From Miscanthus floridulus (lineage: Eukaryota; Streptophyta; Magnoliopsida; Poales; Poaceae), in NCBI RefSeq assembly GCF_019320115.1, contig NC_089593.1:39688675-39752674 (forward strand): a stretch of 64,000 bases of DNA. The letters are read 5' to 3'. Below, piece by piece: positions 29,421 to 43,149 of this stretch. The first letter of the stretch is position 1. Each line of letters opens with the position of its first letter. Position numbers and translations under genes: made by a program. Under the pieces are notes generated by a model. It saw only the letters and a list, made by a program, of their open reading frames with translations, made no database searches and had not been told where the DNA came from.

Positions 29421-32400
29421 GTCTCGTCACCTAGGAGTTCTATCGAGTGCGGTCAAAATGATTTCCGAGCCTTGTTTGGAACAAACCGTGCACCTGTCTT
29501 GCACTAATACTAACACTATCTCCAAACGGACTGAAACAAGACTCCACTTGAGCCTCGTCACCTAGGAGTTCCATCGGGTGCGTCCAAAATGATTTCTGAG
29601 CCTATGGTATATTAAGCACAAACCATGCACATATCTTGCACTAAAACTAACACTATATCCAAACGGACCGAAACGAGATTTCACTTGAGCCTCGTCACCT
29701 AGGAGTTCTATCGGGTGCGGTCAAAATGATTTCTAAGCCTTGTTTGGAACAAACCATGCAAATATCTTGCACTAATACTAACACTAACTCCAAACGGCCG
29801 AAACAAGATTCCACTTAAGCCTCGTCATCTATGAGATCCATCGGTTGCTTCCGAAATGATTTCCGAGCCTTGTTTGGCACAAACCGTGCACCTATCTTGC
29901 ACTGATACTAACACTATCTCCAAACGGAACGGAACAAGATTCCACTTGAGCCTCGTCACCTAGGAGTACCATAGGGTGCGTCCAAAACAATTTCTGAGCC
30001 TATGGTATGTTTGGCACAAACCGTGCACCTTTCTTGCACTAATACTAACACTATATCCAAACGGACCAAAATGGGATTTCACTTGAGCCTCGTCACCTAG
30101 GAGTTCTATCGGGTGTGGTCAAAATGATTTCTGAGCCTTGTTTAGAAGAAACCGTGCACCTGTCTTGCACTAATACTAACACTATCTCCAAATGGACCGA
30201 AACAAGATTCCACTTGAGCCTCGTCACCTAGGAGTACCATCGGGTGCGTCTAAAATGATTTTTGATCCTATGGTACGTTTGGCACAAACCATGCACCTAT
30301 CTTGCACTAATACTAACACTATCTCCAAACGGACCGAAACTAGATTCCACTTGAGCCTCATCACCTAGGAGTACTATCAGGTGCGTCCAAAACGATTTCT
30401 GATCCTATGGTACGTTTGGCACAAATCGTGCACCTATCTTGCACTAATACTAACACTATCTCTAAACGGACTGAAACAAGATTCCACTTGAGCCTCGTCA
30501 CCTAGGAGTTCCATCGGGTGCATCCAAAACGATTTCTGAGCCTATGGTACATTAGGCACAAACCGTGCACCAATCGTGCACTAATACGAACACTATATCC
30601 AAATAGACCAAAATGAGATTCCACTTCAGCCTTGTCACCTAGGAGTTCTATCGGGTGCGGTCAAAATGATTTCCGAGCCTTGTTTGGAACAAACCGCGCA
30701 CCTATCTTGCACTAATACTAAAACTAACTCCAAACAGATCGAAACAAGATTCCACTTGAGCCTCATCATCTAGGAGTACCAACGGGTGCGTCCAAAACGA
30801 TTTCTGATCCTATGGTACGTTTGGCACAAACCATGCACCTATCTTGCACTGATACTAACACTATCTCCAAACGGACCGAAACAAGATTCCACTTGAGCCT
30901 CGTCACCTAGGAGTACCATTGGGTGCGTCCAAAACGATTTCTGATCCTATGATACATTTGGCACAAACCGTGCACCTCTCTTGCACTGATACTAACACTA
31001 TCTCCAAACGGACAAAAACAAGATTCCACTTGAGCCTCGTCACCTAGGAGTACCATCGAGTGCGTCCAAAACGATTTTTGATCCTATGGTACGTTTGGCA
31101 CAAACCGTGCACCTCTCTTGCACTGATACTAACACTATCTCCAAACGGACAAAAACAAGATTCCACTTGAGCCTCGTCACCTAGGAGTACCATCGGTTGC
31201 GTCCAAAACGATTTCTGATCCTATGGTACGTTTGGCACAAACCGTGCACCTCTCTTGCACTGATACTAACACTATCTCCAAACGGACAAAAACAAGATTC
31301 CACTTGAGCCTCGTCACCTAGGAGTTCCATCGGGTAAATCCAAAACGATTTCTGAGCCTATGGTACATTAGGCACAAACCGTGCTCCTATCTTGCACTAA
31401 TACGAACACTATATCCAAATAGACTGAAACGAGATTCCACTTCAGCCTTATCACCTAGGAGTTCTATTGGGTGCGGTCAAAATGATTTCCGAGCCTTGTT
31501 TGGAACAAACCATGCACCTATCTTGCACTAATACTAACACTAACACCAAATAGACCGAAATAAGATTCCACTTGAGCCTCGTCACCTAGGAGTTCTATCG
31601 GGTGCTTCCAAAATGATTTCCGAGCCTTGGTTAGCACAAACCGTGCACCTATCTTGCACTGATACTAACACTACCTGCAAACGCACCAAAACAAAATTCC
31701 ACTTGAGCCTCATCACCTAGGAGTTCCATTGGGTGCGTCCAAAATGATTTCTGAGCCTATGGTACATTAGGCACAAACCGTGCACCTGTCTTGCACTGAT
31801 ACTAACACTATCTCCAAACAGTCCGAAACAAGATTCCACTTGAGCCTCGTCACCTAGGAGTACCATCGGGTGCGTCCAAAATGATTTTTGAGCCTATGGT
31901 ACGTTTGGCACAGACCGTGCACCTTTCTTGCACTAATACTAACACTATATCCAAACGGACCAAAACGAGATTCCACTTGAGCCTCGTCACCTAGGAGTTC
32001 TATCGAGTGCGGTCAAAATGATTTCCGAGCCTTGTTTGGAACAAACCGTGCACCTGTCTTGCACTAATACTAACACTATCTCCAAACGGACTGAAACAAG
32101 ACTCCACTTGAGCCTCGTCACCTAGGAGTTCCATCGGGTGCGTCCAAAATGATTTCTGAGCCTATGGTATATTAGGCACAAACCATGCACATATCTTGCA
32201 CTAAAACTAACACTATATCCAAACGGACCAAAACGAGATTTCACTTGAGCCTCGTCACCTAGGAGTTCTATCGGGTGCGGTCAAAATGATTTCTAAGCCT
32301 TGTTTGGAACAAACCATGCAAATATCTTGCACTAATACTAACACTAACTCCAAACGGCCAAAACAAGATTCCACTTAAGCCTCGTCATCTATGAGATCCA

Positions 32401-35400
32401 TCGGTTGCTTCCGAAATGATTTCCGAGCCTTGTTTGGCACAAACCGTGCACCTATCTTGCACTGATACTAACACTATCTCCAAACGGAACGGAACAAGAT
32501 TCCACTTGAGCCTCGTCACCTAGGAGTACCATAGGGTGCGTCCAAAACAATTTCTGAGCCTATGGTATGTTTGGCACAAACCGTGCACCTTTCTTGCACT
32601 AATACTAACACTATATCCAAACGGACCAAAATGGGATTTCACTTGAGCCTCGTCACCTAGGAGTTCTATCGGGTGTGGTCAAAATGATTTCTGAGCCTTG
32701 TTTAGAAGAAACCGTGCACCTGTCTTGCACTAATACTAACACTATCTCCAAATGGACCAAAACAAGATTCCACTTGAGCCTCGTCACCTAGGAGTACCAT
32801 CGGGTGCGTCTAAAATGATTTTTGATCCTATGGTACGTTTGGCACAAACCATGCACCTATCTTGCACTAATACTAACACTATCTCCAAACGGACCGAAAC
32901 TAGATTCCACTTGAGCCTCATCACCTAGGAGTACTATCAGGTGCGTCCAAAACGATTTCTGATCCTATGGTACGTTTGGCACAAATCGTGCACCTATCTT
33001 GCACTAATACTAACACTATCTCTAAACGGACTGAAACAAGATTCCACTTGAGCCTCGTCACCTAGGAGTTCCATCGGGTGCATCCAAAACGATTTCTGAG
33101 CCTATGGTACATTAGGCACAAACCGTGCACCAATCTTGCACTAATACGAACACTATATCCAAATAGACCAAAATGAGATTCCACTTCAGCCTTGTCACCT
33201 AGGAGTTCTATCGGGTGCGGTCAAAATGATTTCCGAGCCTTGTTTGGAACAAACCGTGCACCTATCTTGCACTAATACTAAAACTAACTCCAAACAGATC
33301 GAAACAAGATTCCACTTGAGCCTCATCATCTAGGAGTACCAACGGGTGCGTCCAAAACGATTTCTGATCCTATGGTACGTTTGGCACAAACCATGCACCT
33401 ATCTTGCACTGATACTAACACTATCTCCAAACGGACCGAAACAAGATTCCACTTGAGCCTCGTCACCTAGGAGTACCATTGGGTGCGTCCAAAACGATTT
33501 CTGATCCTATGATACATTTGGCACAAACCGTGCACCTCTCTTGCACTGATACTAACACTATCTCCAAACGGACAAAAACAAGATTCCACTTGAGCCTCGT
33601 CACCTAGGAGTACCATCGAGTGCGTCCAAAACGATTTTTGATCCTATGGTACGTTTGGCACAAACCGTGCACCTCTCTTGCACTGATACTAACACTATCT
33701 CCAAACGGACAAAAACAAGATTCCACTTGAGCCTCGTCACCTAGGAGTACCATCGGTTGCGTCCAAAACGATTTCTGATCCTATGGTACGTTTGGCACAA
33801 ACCGTGCACCTCTCTTGCACTGATACTAACACTATCTCCAAACGGACAAAAACAAGATTCCACTTGAGCCTCGTCACCTAGGAGTTCCATCGGGTAAATC
33901 CAAAACGATTTCTGAGCCTATGGTATATTAGGCACAAACCGTGCTCCTATCTTGCACTAATACGAACACTATATCCAAATAGACTGAAACGAGATTCCAC
34001 TTCAGCCTTATCACCTAGGAGTTCTATTGGGTGCGGTCAAAATGATTTCCGAGCCTTGTTTGGAACAAACCATGCACCTATCTTGCACTAATACTAACAC
34101 TAACACCAAATAGACCGAAATAAGATTCCACTTGAGCCTCGTCACCTAGGAGTTCTATCGGGTGCTTCCAAAATGATTTCCGAGCCTTGGTTAGCACAAA
34201 CCGTGCACCTATCTTGCACTGATACTAACACTACCTGCAAACGCACCAAAACAAAATTCCACTTGAGCCTCATCACCTAGGAGTTCCATTGGGTGCGTCC
34301 AAAATGATTTCTGAGCCTATGGTACATTAGGCACAAACCGTGCACCTGTCTTGCACTGATACTAACACTATCTCCAAACAGTCCGAAACAAGATTCCACT
34401 TGAGCCTCGTCACCTAGGAGTACCATCGGGTGCGTCCAAAATGATTTTTGAGCCTATGGTACGTTTGGCACAGACCGTGCACCTTTCTTGCACTAATACT
34501 AACACTATATCCAAACGGACCAAAACGAGATTCCACTTGAGCCTCGTCACCTAGGAGTTCTATCGAGTGCGGTCAAAATGATTTCCGAGCCTTGTTTGGA
34601 ACAAACCGTGCACCTGTCTTGCACTAATACTAACACTATCTCCAAACGGACTGAAACAAGACTCCACTTGAGCCTCGTCACCTAGGAGTTCCATCGGGTG
34701 CGTCCAAAATGATTTCTGAGCCTATGGTATATTAGGCACAAACCATGCACATATCTTGCACTAAAACTAACACTATATCCAAACGGACCAAAACGAGATT
34801 TCACTTGAGCCTCGTCACCTAGGAGTTCTATCGGGTGCGGTCAAAATGATTTCTAAGCCTTGTTTGGAACAAACCATGCAAATATCTTGCACTAATACTA
34901 ACACTAACTCCAAACGGCCGAAACAAGATTCCACTTAAGCCTCGTCATCTATGAGATCCATCGGTTGCTTCCGAAATGATTTCCGAGCCTTGTTTGGCAC
35001 AAACCGTGCACCTATCTTGCACTGATACTAACACTATCTCCAAACGGAACGGAACAAGATTCCACTTGAGCCTCGTCACCTAGGAGTACCATAGGGTGCG
35101 TCCAAAACAATTTCTGAGCCTATGGTATGTTTGGCACAAACCGTGCACCTTTCTTGCACTAATACTAACACTATATCCAAACGGACCAAAATGGGATTTC
35201 ACTTGAGCCTCGTCACCTAGGAGTTCTATCGGGTGTGGTCAAAATGATTTCTGAGCCTTGTTTAGAAGAAACCGTGCACCTGTCTTGCACTAATACTAAC
35301 ACTATCTCCAAATGGACCGAAACAAGATTCCACTTGAGCCTCGTCACCTAGGAGTACCATCGGGTGCGTCTAAAATGATTTTTGATCCTATAGTACGTTT

Positions 35401-37100
35401 GGCACAAACCATGCACCTATCTTGCACTAATACTAACACTATCTCCAAACGGACCGAAACTAGATTCCACTTGAGCCTCATCACCTAGGAGTACTATCAG
35501 GTGCGTCCAAAACGATTTCTGATCCTATGGTACGTTTGGCACAAATCGTGCACCTATCTTGCACTAATACTAACACTATCTCTAAACGGACTGAAACAAG
35601 ATTCCACTTGAGCCTCGTCACCTAGGAGTTCCATCGGGTGCATCCAAAACGATTTCTGAGCCTATGGTACATTAGGCACAAACCGTGCACCAATCTTGCA
35701 CTAATACGAACACTATATCCAAATAGACCAAAATGAGATTCCACTTCAGCCTTGTCACCTAGGAGTTCTATCGGGTGCGGTCAAAATGATTTCCGAGCCT
35801 TGTTTGGAACAAACCGCGCACCTATCTTGCACTAATACTAAAACTAACTCCAAACAGATCGAAACAAGATTCCACTTGAGCCTCATCATCTAGGAGTACC
35901 AACGGGTGCGTCCAAAACGATTTCTGATCCTATGGTATGTTTGGCACAAACCATGCACCTATCTTGCACTGATACTAACACTATCTCCAAACGGACCGAA
36001 ACAAGATTCCACTTGAGCCTCGTCACCTAGGAGTACCATTGGGTGCGTCCAAAACGATTTCTGATCCTATGATACATTTGGCACAAACCGTGCACCTCTC
36101 TTGCACTGATACTAACACTATCTCCAAACGGACAAAAACAAGATTCCACTTGAGCCTCGTCACCTAGGAGTACCATCGAGTGCGTCCAAAACGATTTTTG
36201 ATCCTATGGTACGTTTGGCACAAACCGTGCACCTCTCTTGCACTGATACTAACACTATCTCCAAACGGACAAAAACAAGATTCCACTTGAGCCTCGTCAC
36301 CTAGGAGTACCATCGGTTGCGTCCAAAACGATTTCTGATCCTATGGTACGTTTGGCACAAACCGTGCACCTCTCTTGCACTGATACTAACACTATCTCCA
36401 AACGGACAAAAACAAGATTCCACTTGAGCCTCGTCACCTAGGAGTTCCATCGGGTAAATCCAAAACGATTTCTGAGCCTATGGTACATTAGGCACAAACC
36501 GTGCTCCTATCTTGCACTAATACGAACACTATATCCAAATAGACTGAAACGAGATTCCACTTCAGCCTTATCACCTAGGAGTTCTATTGGGTGCGGTCAA
36601 AATGATTTCCGAGCCTTGTTTGGAACAAACCATGCACCTATCTTGCACTAATACTAACACTAACACCAAATAGACCGAAATAAGATTCCACTTGAGCCTC
36701 GTCACCTAGGAGTTCTATCGGGTGCTTCCAAAATGATTTCCGAGCCTTGGTTAGCACAAACCGTGCACCTATCTTGCACTGATACTAACACTACCTGCAA
36801 ACGCACCGAAACAAAATTCCACTTGAGCCTCATCACCTAGGAGTTCCATTGGGTGCGTCCAAAACGATTTCTGAGCCTATGGTACATTAGGCACAAACCG
36901 TGCACCTGTCTTGCACTGATACTAACACTATCTCCAAACAGTCCGAAACAAGATTCCACTTGAGCCTCGTCACCTAGGAGTACCATCGGGTGCGTCCAAA
37001 ATGATTTTTGAGCCTATGGTACGTTTGGCACAGACCGTGCACCTTTCTTGCACTAATACTAACACTATATCCAAACGGACCAAAACGAGATTCCACTTGA
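29421..37100 (+). repeat. Higher-order repeat, 2560-bp unit in three tandem copies
   Basis: Copies at about 29421-31980, 31981-34540 and 34541-37100. The marker 'caagactccacttgag' falls at offsets of exactly 2560 bp (around 29538, 32098 and 34658), and all tested diagnostic variants keep this spacing ('gcacatatcttgc', 'atgagatccatcggttg', 'taccatagggtg', 'taccaacgggtg', 'tcgggtaaatcc'). A walk through copy 2 gives 19 monomers (12 L + 7 S, predicting 2561 bp; one monomer lacks a base in 'aaacggccaaaac'). Copies differ by only a few point changes. The third copy ends where the sequence changes from 'tctatcgagtgcgg' to 'tctattgggtgcgg' near 37120. The start is uncertain by roughly one monomer. 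Confidence 0.85.
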
Positions 37101-39779
37101 GCCTCGTCACCTAGGAGTTCTATTGGGTGCGGTCAAAATGATTTCCGAGCCTTGTTTGGAACAAACCATGCACCTATCTTGCACTAATACTAACACTATC
37201 TCCAAACGGACCGAAACAAGATTCCACTTGAGCCTTGTCACCTAGGAGTACCATCGGGTGCGTCCAAAACAATTTCTGAGCCTATGATACGTTTGGCACA
37301 GACTGTGCACCTATCTTGCACGAATACTAACACTATATCCAAACAGACCGAAACGAGATTCCACTTAAGCCTCGTCACCTAGGAGTTCTATCGAGTGCGG
37401 TCAAAATGATTTCCCAGCCTTGTTTGGAACAAACCGTGCACCTATCCTGCACTAATACTAACACTATCTCCAAACGGACCGAAACAAGATTCCACTTGAG
37501 CCTCGTCACCTAGGAGTACCATCGGGTGCGTCCAAAACGAATTCTGATCCTATGGTACATTTGGCACAAACCATGCACCTATCTTGCACTGATACTAACA
37601 CTATCTCCAAACGGATCGAAACAAGATTCCACTTGAGCCTCGTCACCTAGGAGTACCATCGGGTGCGTCCAAAACGATTTCTGATCCTATGGTACGTTTG
37701 GCACAAACCGTGCACCTATCTTGCACTGATACTAACACTATCTCCAAACGGACCGAAACAAGATTCCACTTGAGCCTCGTCACCTAGGAGTTCCATCGGA
37801 TGCTTCCGAAATGATTTTTGAGCCGTGTTTGGCACAAACCGTGCACCTATCTTCCATTGATACTAACACTATCTCCAAATGGACTAAAACAAGATTCCAC
37901 TTGAGCCTCGTCACCTAGGAGTTCCATCGGGTGCATCCAAAACGATTTCTGAGCCTATGGTACATTAGGCACAAACCGTGCACCTATCTTGCACTAATAC
38001 GAACACTATATCCAAATAGGCCGAAACGACATTCCACTTGAGCCTTGTCACCTAGGAGTTCTATCGGGTGCTGTCAAAATGATTTTCGAGCCTTGTTTGG
38101 AACAAATCGTGCACCTATCTTGCACTAATACTAACACTAACTCCAAATAGACCGAAACAAGATGCCACTTGAGCCTCGTCACCTAGGAGTTCTATTGGGT
38201 GCTTCCAAAATGATTTCCAAGCCTTGGTTGGCACAAACTGTGCACCTATCTTGCACTGATACTAACACTTTCTCCAAACGCACCAAAACAAAATTCCACT
38301 TGAGCCTCATCACCTAGGAGTTCCATTGCGTGCGTCCAAAACGATTTCTGAGCGTATGGTACATTAGGCACAAACCGTGCACCTGTCTTGCACTGATACT
38401 AACACTATCTCCAAATGGTCCAAAACAAGATTCCACTTGAGCCTCATCACCTAGGAGTACCATCGGGTGCGTCCAAAATGATTTCTGAGCCTATGGTACG
38501 TTTGGCACAGACCGTGCACCTTTCTTGCACTAATACTAACACTATATCCAAATGGACCAAAACGAGATTCCACTTGAGCCTCGTCACCTAGGAGTTCTAT
38601 CGGGTGCGGTCAAAATGATTTCTAAGCCTTGTTTGGAACAAACCATGCAACTATCTTGCACTAATACTAACACTATCTCCAAACGGACCGAAACAAGATT
38701 CCACTTGAGCCTCGTCACCTAGGAGTACCATCGGGTGCGTCCAAAACGATTTCTGATCCTATGGTACGTTTGGCACAAACCGTGCACCTCTCTTGCACTG
38801 ATACTAACACTATCTCCAAACGGACAAAAACAAGATTCCACTTGAGCCTCGTCACCTAGGAGTACCATCGGGTGCGTCTAAAATGATTTTTGATCCTATG
38901 GTACGTTTGGCACAAACCATGCACCTATCTTGCACTAATACTAACACTATCTCCAAACGGACCGAAACTAGATTCCACTTGAGCCTCATCACCTAGGAGT
39001 ACTATCAGGTGCGTCCAAAACGATTTCTGATCCTATGGTACGTTTGGCACAAATCGTGCACCTATCTTGCACTAATACTAACACTATCTCTAAACGGACT
39101 GAAACAAGATTCCACTTGAGCCTCGTCACCTAGGAGTTCCATCGGGTGCATCCAAAACGATTTCTGAGCCTATGGTACATTTGGCACAAACCGTGCACCA
39201 ATCTTGCACTAATACGAACACTATATCCAAATAGACCAAAATGAGATTCCACTTCAGCCTTGTCACCTAGGAGTTCTATCGGGTGCGGTCAAAATGATTT
39301 CCGAGCCTTGTTTGGAACAAACCGCGCACCTATCTTGCACTAATACTAAAACTAACTCCAAACAGATCGAAACAAGATTCCACTTGAGCCTCATCATCTA
39401 GGAGTACCAACGGGTGCGTCCAAAACGATTTCTGATCCTATGGTACGTTTGGCACAAACCATGCACCTATCTTGCACTGATACTAACACTATCTCCAAAC
39501 GGACCGAAACAAGATTCCACTTGAGCCTCGTCACCTAGGAGTACCATTGGGTGCGTCCAAAACGATTTCTGATCCTATGATACATTTGGCACAAACCGTG
39601 CACCTCTCTTGCACTGATACTAACACTATCTCCAAACGGACAAAAACAAGATTCCACTTGAGCCTCGTCACCTAGGAGTACCATCGAGTGCGTCCAAAAC
39701 GATTTTTGATCCTATGGTACGTTTGGCACAAACCGTGCACCTCTCTTGCACTGATACTAACACTATCTCCAAACGGACA

Positions 39780-41445
39780 AAAACAAGATTCCACTTGCGC
39801 CTCGTCACCTAGGAGTTCCATCGGGTGCATCCAAAATGATTTCTGAGCCTATGGTATATTAGGCACAAACCGTGCACCTATCTTGCACTAATACGAACAC
39901 TATATCCAAATAGACCGAAATGAGATTCCACTTCAGCCTTGTCACCTAGGAGTTCTATCGGGTGCGGTCAAAATGATTTCCAAGCCTTGTTTGGAACAAA
40001 CCGCGCACCTATCTTGCACTAATACTAACACTAACTCCAAACAGACCGAAACAAGATTCCACTTGAGCCTCGTCATCTAGGAGTTCCATCAGGTGCTTCC
40101 GAAATGATTTCCGAGACTTGTTTGGCACAAACCGTGCACCTATATTGCACTAATACTAACACTATCTCCAAACGAACTAAAACAAGATTCCACTTGAGCC
40201 TCGTCCCCTAGGAGTACCATCGGGTGCGTCCAAAATGATTTTTGATCCCATGGTACGTTTGACACAAACCGTGCACCTATCTTGCACTAATCCTAACACT
40301 ATATCCAAACGGACCGAAACGAGATTCCACTTGAGCCTCGTCACCTAGGACTTCTATCGGGTGCGGTCAAAATGATTTCCGAGCCTTGTTTGGAACAAAC
40401 CGTGCACTTATCTTGAACTAATACTAATACTATCTCCAAACGAACTGAAACAAGATTCCACTTGAGCCTCATCACCTAGGAGTTCTATCGAGTGCTTCTG
40501 AAATGATTTCCGAGCCTTGTTTGGCACAAACCGTGCACCTTTCTTTCATTGAGACTAACACTACCTCCAAACGGACTGAAACAAGACTCCACTTGAGCCT
40601 CGTCACCTAGGAGTTCCATCGGGTGCGTCCAAAATGATTTCTGAGCCTATGGTATATTAGGCACAAACCATGCACATATCTTGCACTAAAACTAACACTA
40701 TATCCAAACGGACCGAAACGAGATTTCACTTGAGCCTCGTCACCTAGGAGTTCTATCGGGTGCGGTCAAAATGATTTCTAAGCCTTGTTTGGAACAAACC
40801 AAGCAAATATCTTGCACTAATACTAACACTAACTCCAAACGGCCGAAACAAGATTCCACTTAAGCCTCGTCATCTACGAGATCCATCGGTTGCTTCCGAA
40901 ATGATTTCCGAGCCTTGTTTGGCACAAACCGTGCACCTATCTTGCACTGATACTAACACTATCTCCAAACGGAACGGAACAAGATTCCACTTGAGCCTCG
41001 TCACCTAGGAGTACCATAGGGTGCGTCCAAAACGATTTCTGAGCCTATGGTATGTTTGGCACAAACCGTGCACCTTTCTTGCACTAATACTAACACTATA
41101 TCCAAACAGACCAAAATGGGATTTCACTTGAGCCTCGTCACCTAGGAGTTCTATCGGGTGTGGTCAAAATGATTTCTGAGCCTTGTTTAGAAGAAACCGT
41201 GCACCTGTCTTGCACTAATACTAACACTATCTCCAAATGGACTGAAACAAGATTCCACTTGAGCCTCGTCACCTAGGAGTACCATCGGGTGCGTCTAAAA
41301 TGAATTTTGATCCTATGGTACGTTTGGCACAAACCATGCACCTATCTTGCACTAATACTAACACTATCTCCAAACGGACCGAAACTAGATTCCACTTGAG
41401 CCTCATCACCTAGGAGTACTATCAGGTGCGTCCAAAACGATTTCT
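39780..41445 (+). repeat. Long-range duplicate of the 21.2-22.9 kb block
   Basis: Markers line up with 21205-22868 at a constant offset of 18,577 bp: 'ccatcgggtgcatcc' (21241 and 39818), 'cctcgtcatc' (21491 and 40068) and 'agggtgcgtc' (22441 and 41018). Unusual shared variants include 'accaagcaaatatc', 'cacttatcttgaac' and 'aaaatgaattttgatcc'. Colinearity breaks at about 41449, where two monomers are missing relative to the other copy. Confidence 0.8.
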
Positions 41446-43149
41446 GAGCCTTGTTTGGAACAAACCGCGCACCTATCTTGCACTAATACTAAAACTAACT
41501 CCAAACAGATCGAAACAAGATTCCACTTGAGCCTCATCATCTAGGAGTACCAACGGGTGCGTCCAAAACGATTTCTGATCCTATGGTACGTTTGGCACAA
41601 ACCATGCACCTATCTTGCACTGATACTAACACTATCTCCAAACGGACCGAAACAAGATTCCACTTGAGCCTCGTCACCTAGGAGTACCATTGGGTGCGTC
41701 CAAAACGATTTCTGATCCTATGATACATTTGGCACAAACCGTGCACCTCTCTTGCACTGATACTAACACTATCTCCAAACGGACAAAAACAAGATTCCAC
41801 TTGAGCCTCGTCACCTAGGAGTACCATCGGTTGCGTCCAAAACGATTTCTAATCCTATGGTACGTTTGGCACAAACCGTGCACCTCTCTTGCACTGATAC
41901 TAACACTATCTCCAAACGGACAAAAACAAGATTCCACTTGAGCCTCGTCACCTAGGAGTTCCATCGGGTAAATCCAAAACGATTTCTGAGCCTATGGTAC
42001 ATTAGGCACAAACTGTGCTCCTATCTTGCACTAATACGAACACTATATCCAAATAGACTGAAACGAGATTCCACTTCAGCCTTATCACCTAGGAGTTCTA
42101 TTGGGTGCGGTCAAAATGATTTCCGAGCCTTGTTTGGAACAAACCATGCACCTATCTTGCACTAATACTAACACTAACACCAAATAGACCGAAATAAGAT
42201 TCCACTTGAGCCTCGTCACCTAGGAGTTCTATCGGGTGCTTCCAAAATGATTTCTGAGCCTTGGTTAGCACAAACCGTGCACCCATCTTGCACTGATACT
42301 AACACTACCTGCAAACGCACCGAAACAAAATTCCACTTGAGCCTCATCACCTAGGAGTTCCATTGGGTGCGTCCAAAATGATTTCTGAGCCTATGGTACA
42401 TTAGGCACAAACCGTGCACCTGTCTTGCACTGATACTAACACTATCTCCAAACAGTCCGAAACAAGATTCCACTTGAGCCTCGTCACCTAGGAGTACCAT
42501 CGGGTGCGTCCAAAATGATTTTTGAGCCTATGGTACGTTTGGCACAGACCGTGCACCTTTCTTGCACTAATACTAACACTATATCCAAACGGACCAAAAC
42601 GAGATTCCACTTGAGCCTCGTCACCTAGGAGTTCTATTGGGTGCGGTCAAAATGATTTCCGAGCCATGTTTGGAACAAACCATGCACCTATCTTGCACTA
42701 ATACTAACACTATCTCCAAACGGACCGAAACAAGACTCCACTTGAGCCTCGTCACCTAGGAGTACCATCGGGTGCGTCCAAAACGATTTCTGATCCTGTG
42801 GTACATTTGGCACAAACCATGCACCTATCTTGCACTGATACTAACACTATCTCCAAACGGACCGAAACAAGATTCCACTTGAGCCTCGTCACCTAGGAGT
42901 ACCATCGGGTGCGTCCAAAACGATTTCTGATCCTATGGTACGTTTGGCACAAACCGTGCACCTATCTTGCACTGATACTAACACTATCTCCAAACGGACT
43001 GAAACAAGATTCCACTTGAGCCTCGTCACCTAGGAGTTCCATCGGGTGCTTCCGAAATGATTTTTGAGCCGTGTTTGGCACAAACCGTGCACCTATCTTC
43101 CATTGATACTAACACTATCTCCAAATGGACTAAAACAAGATTCCACTTG

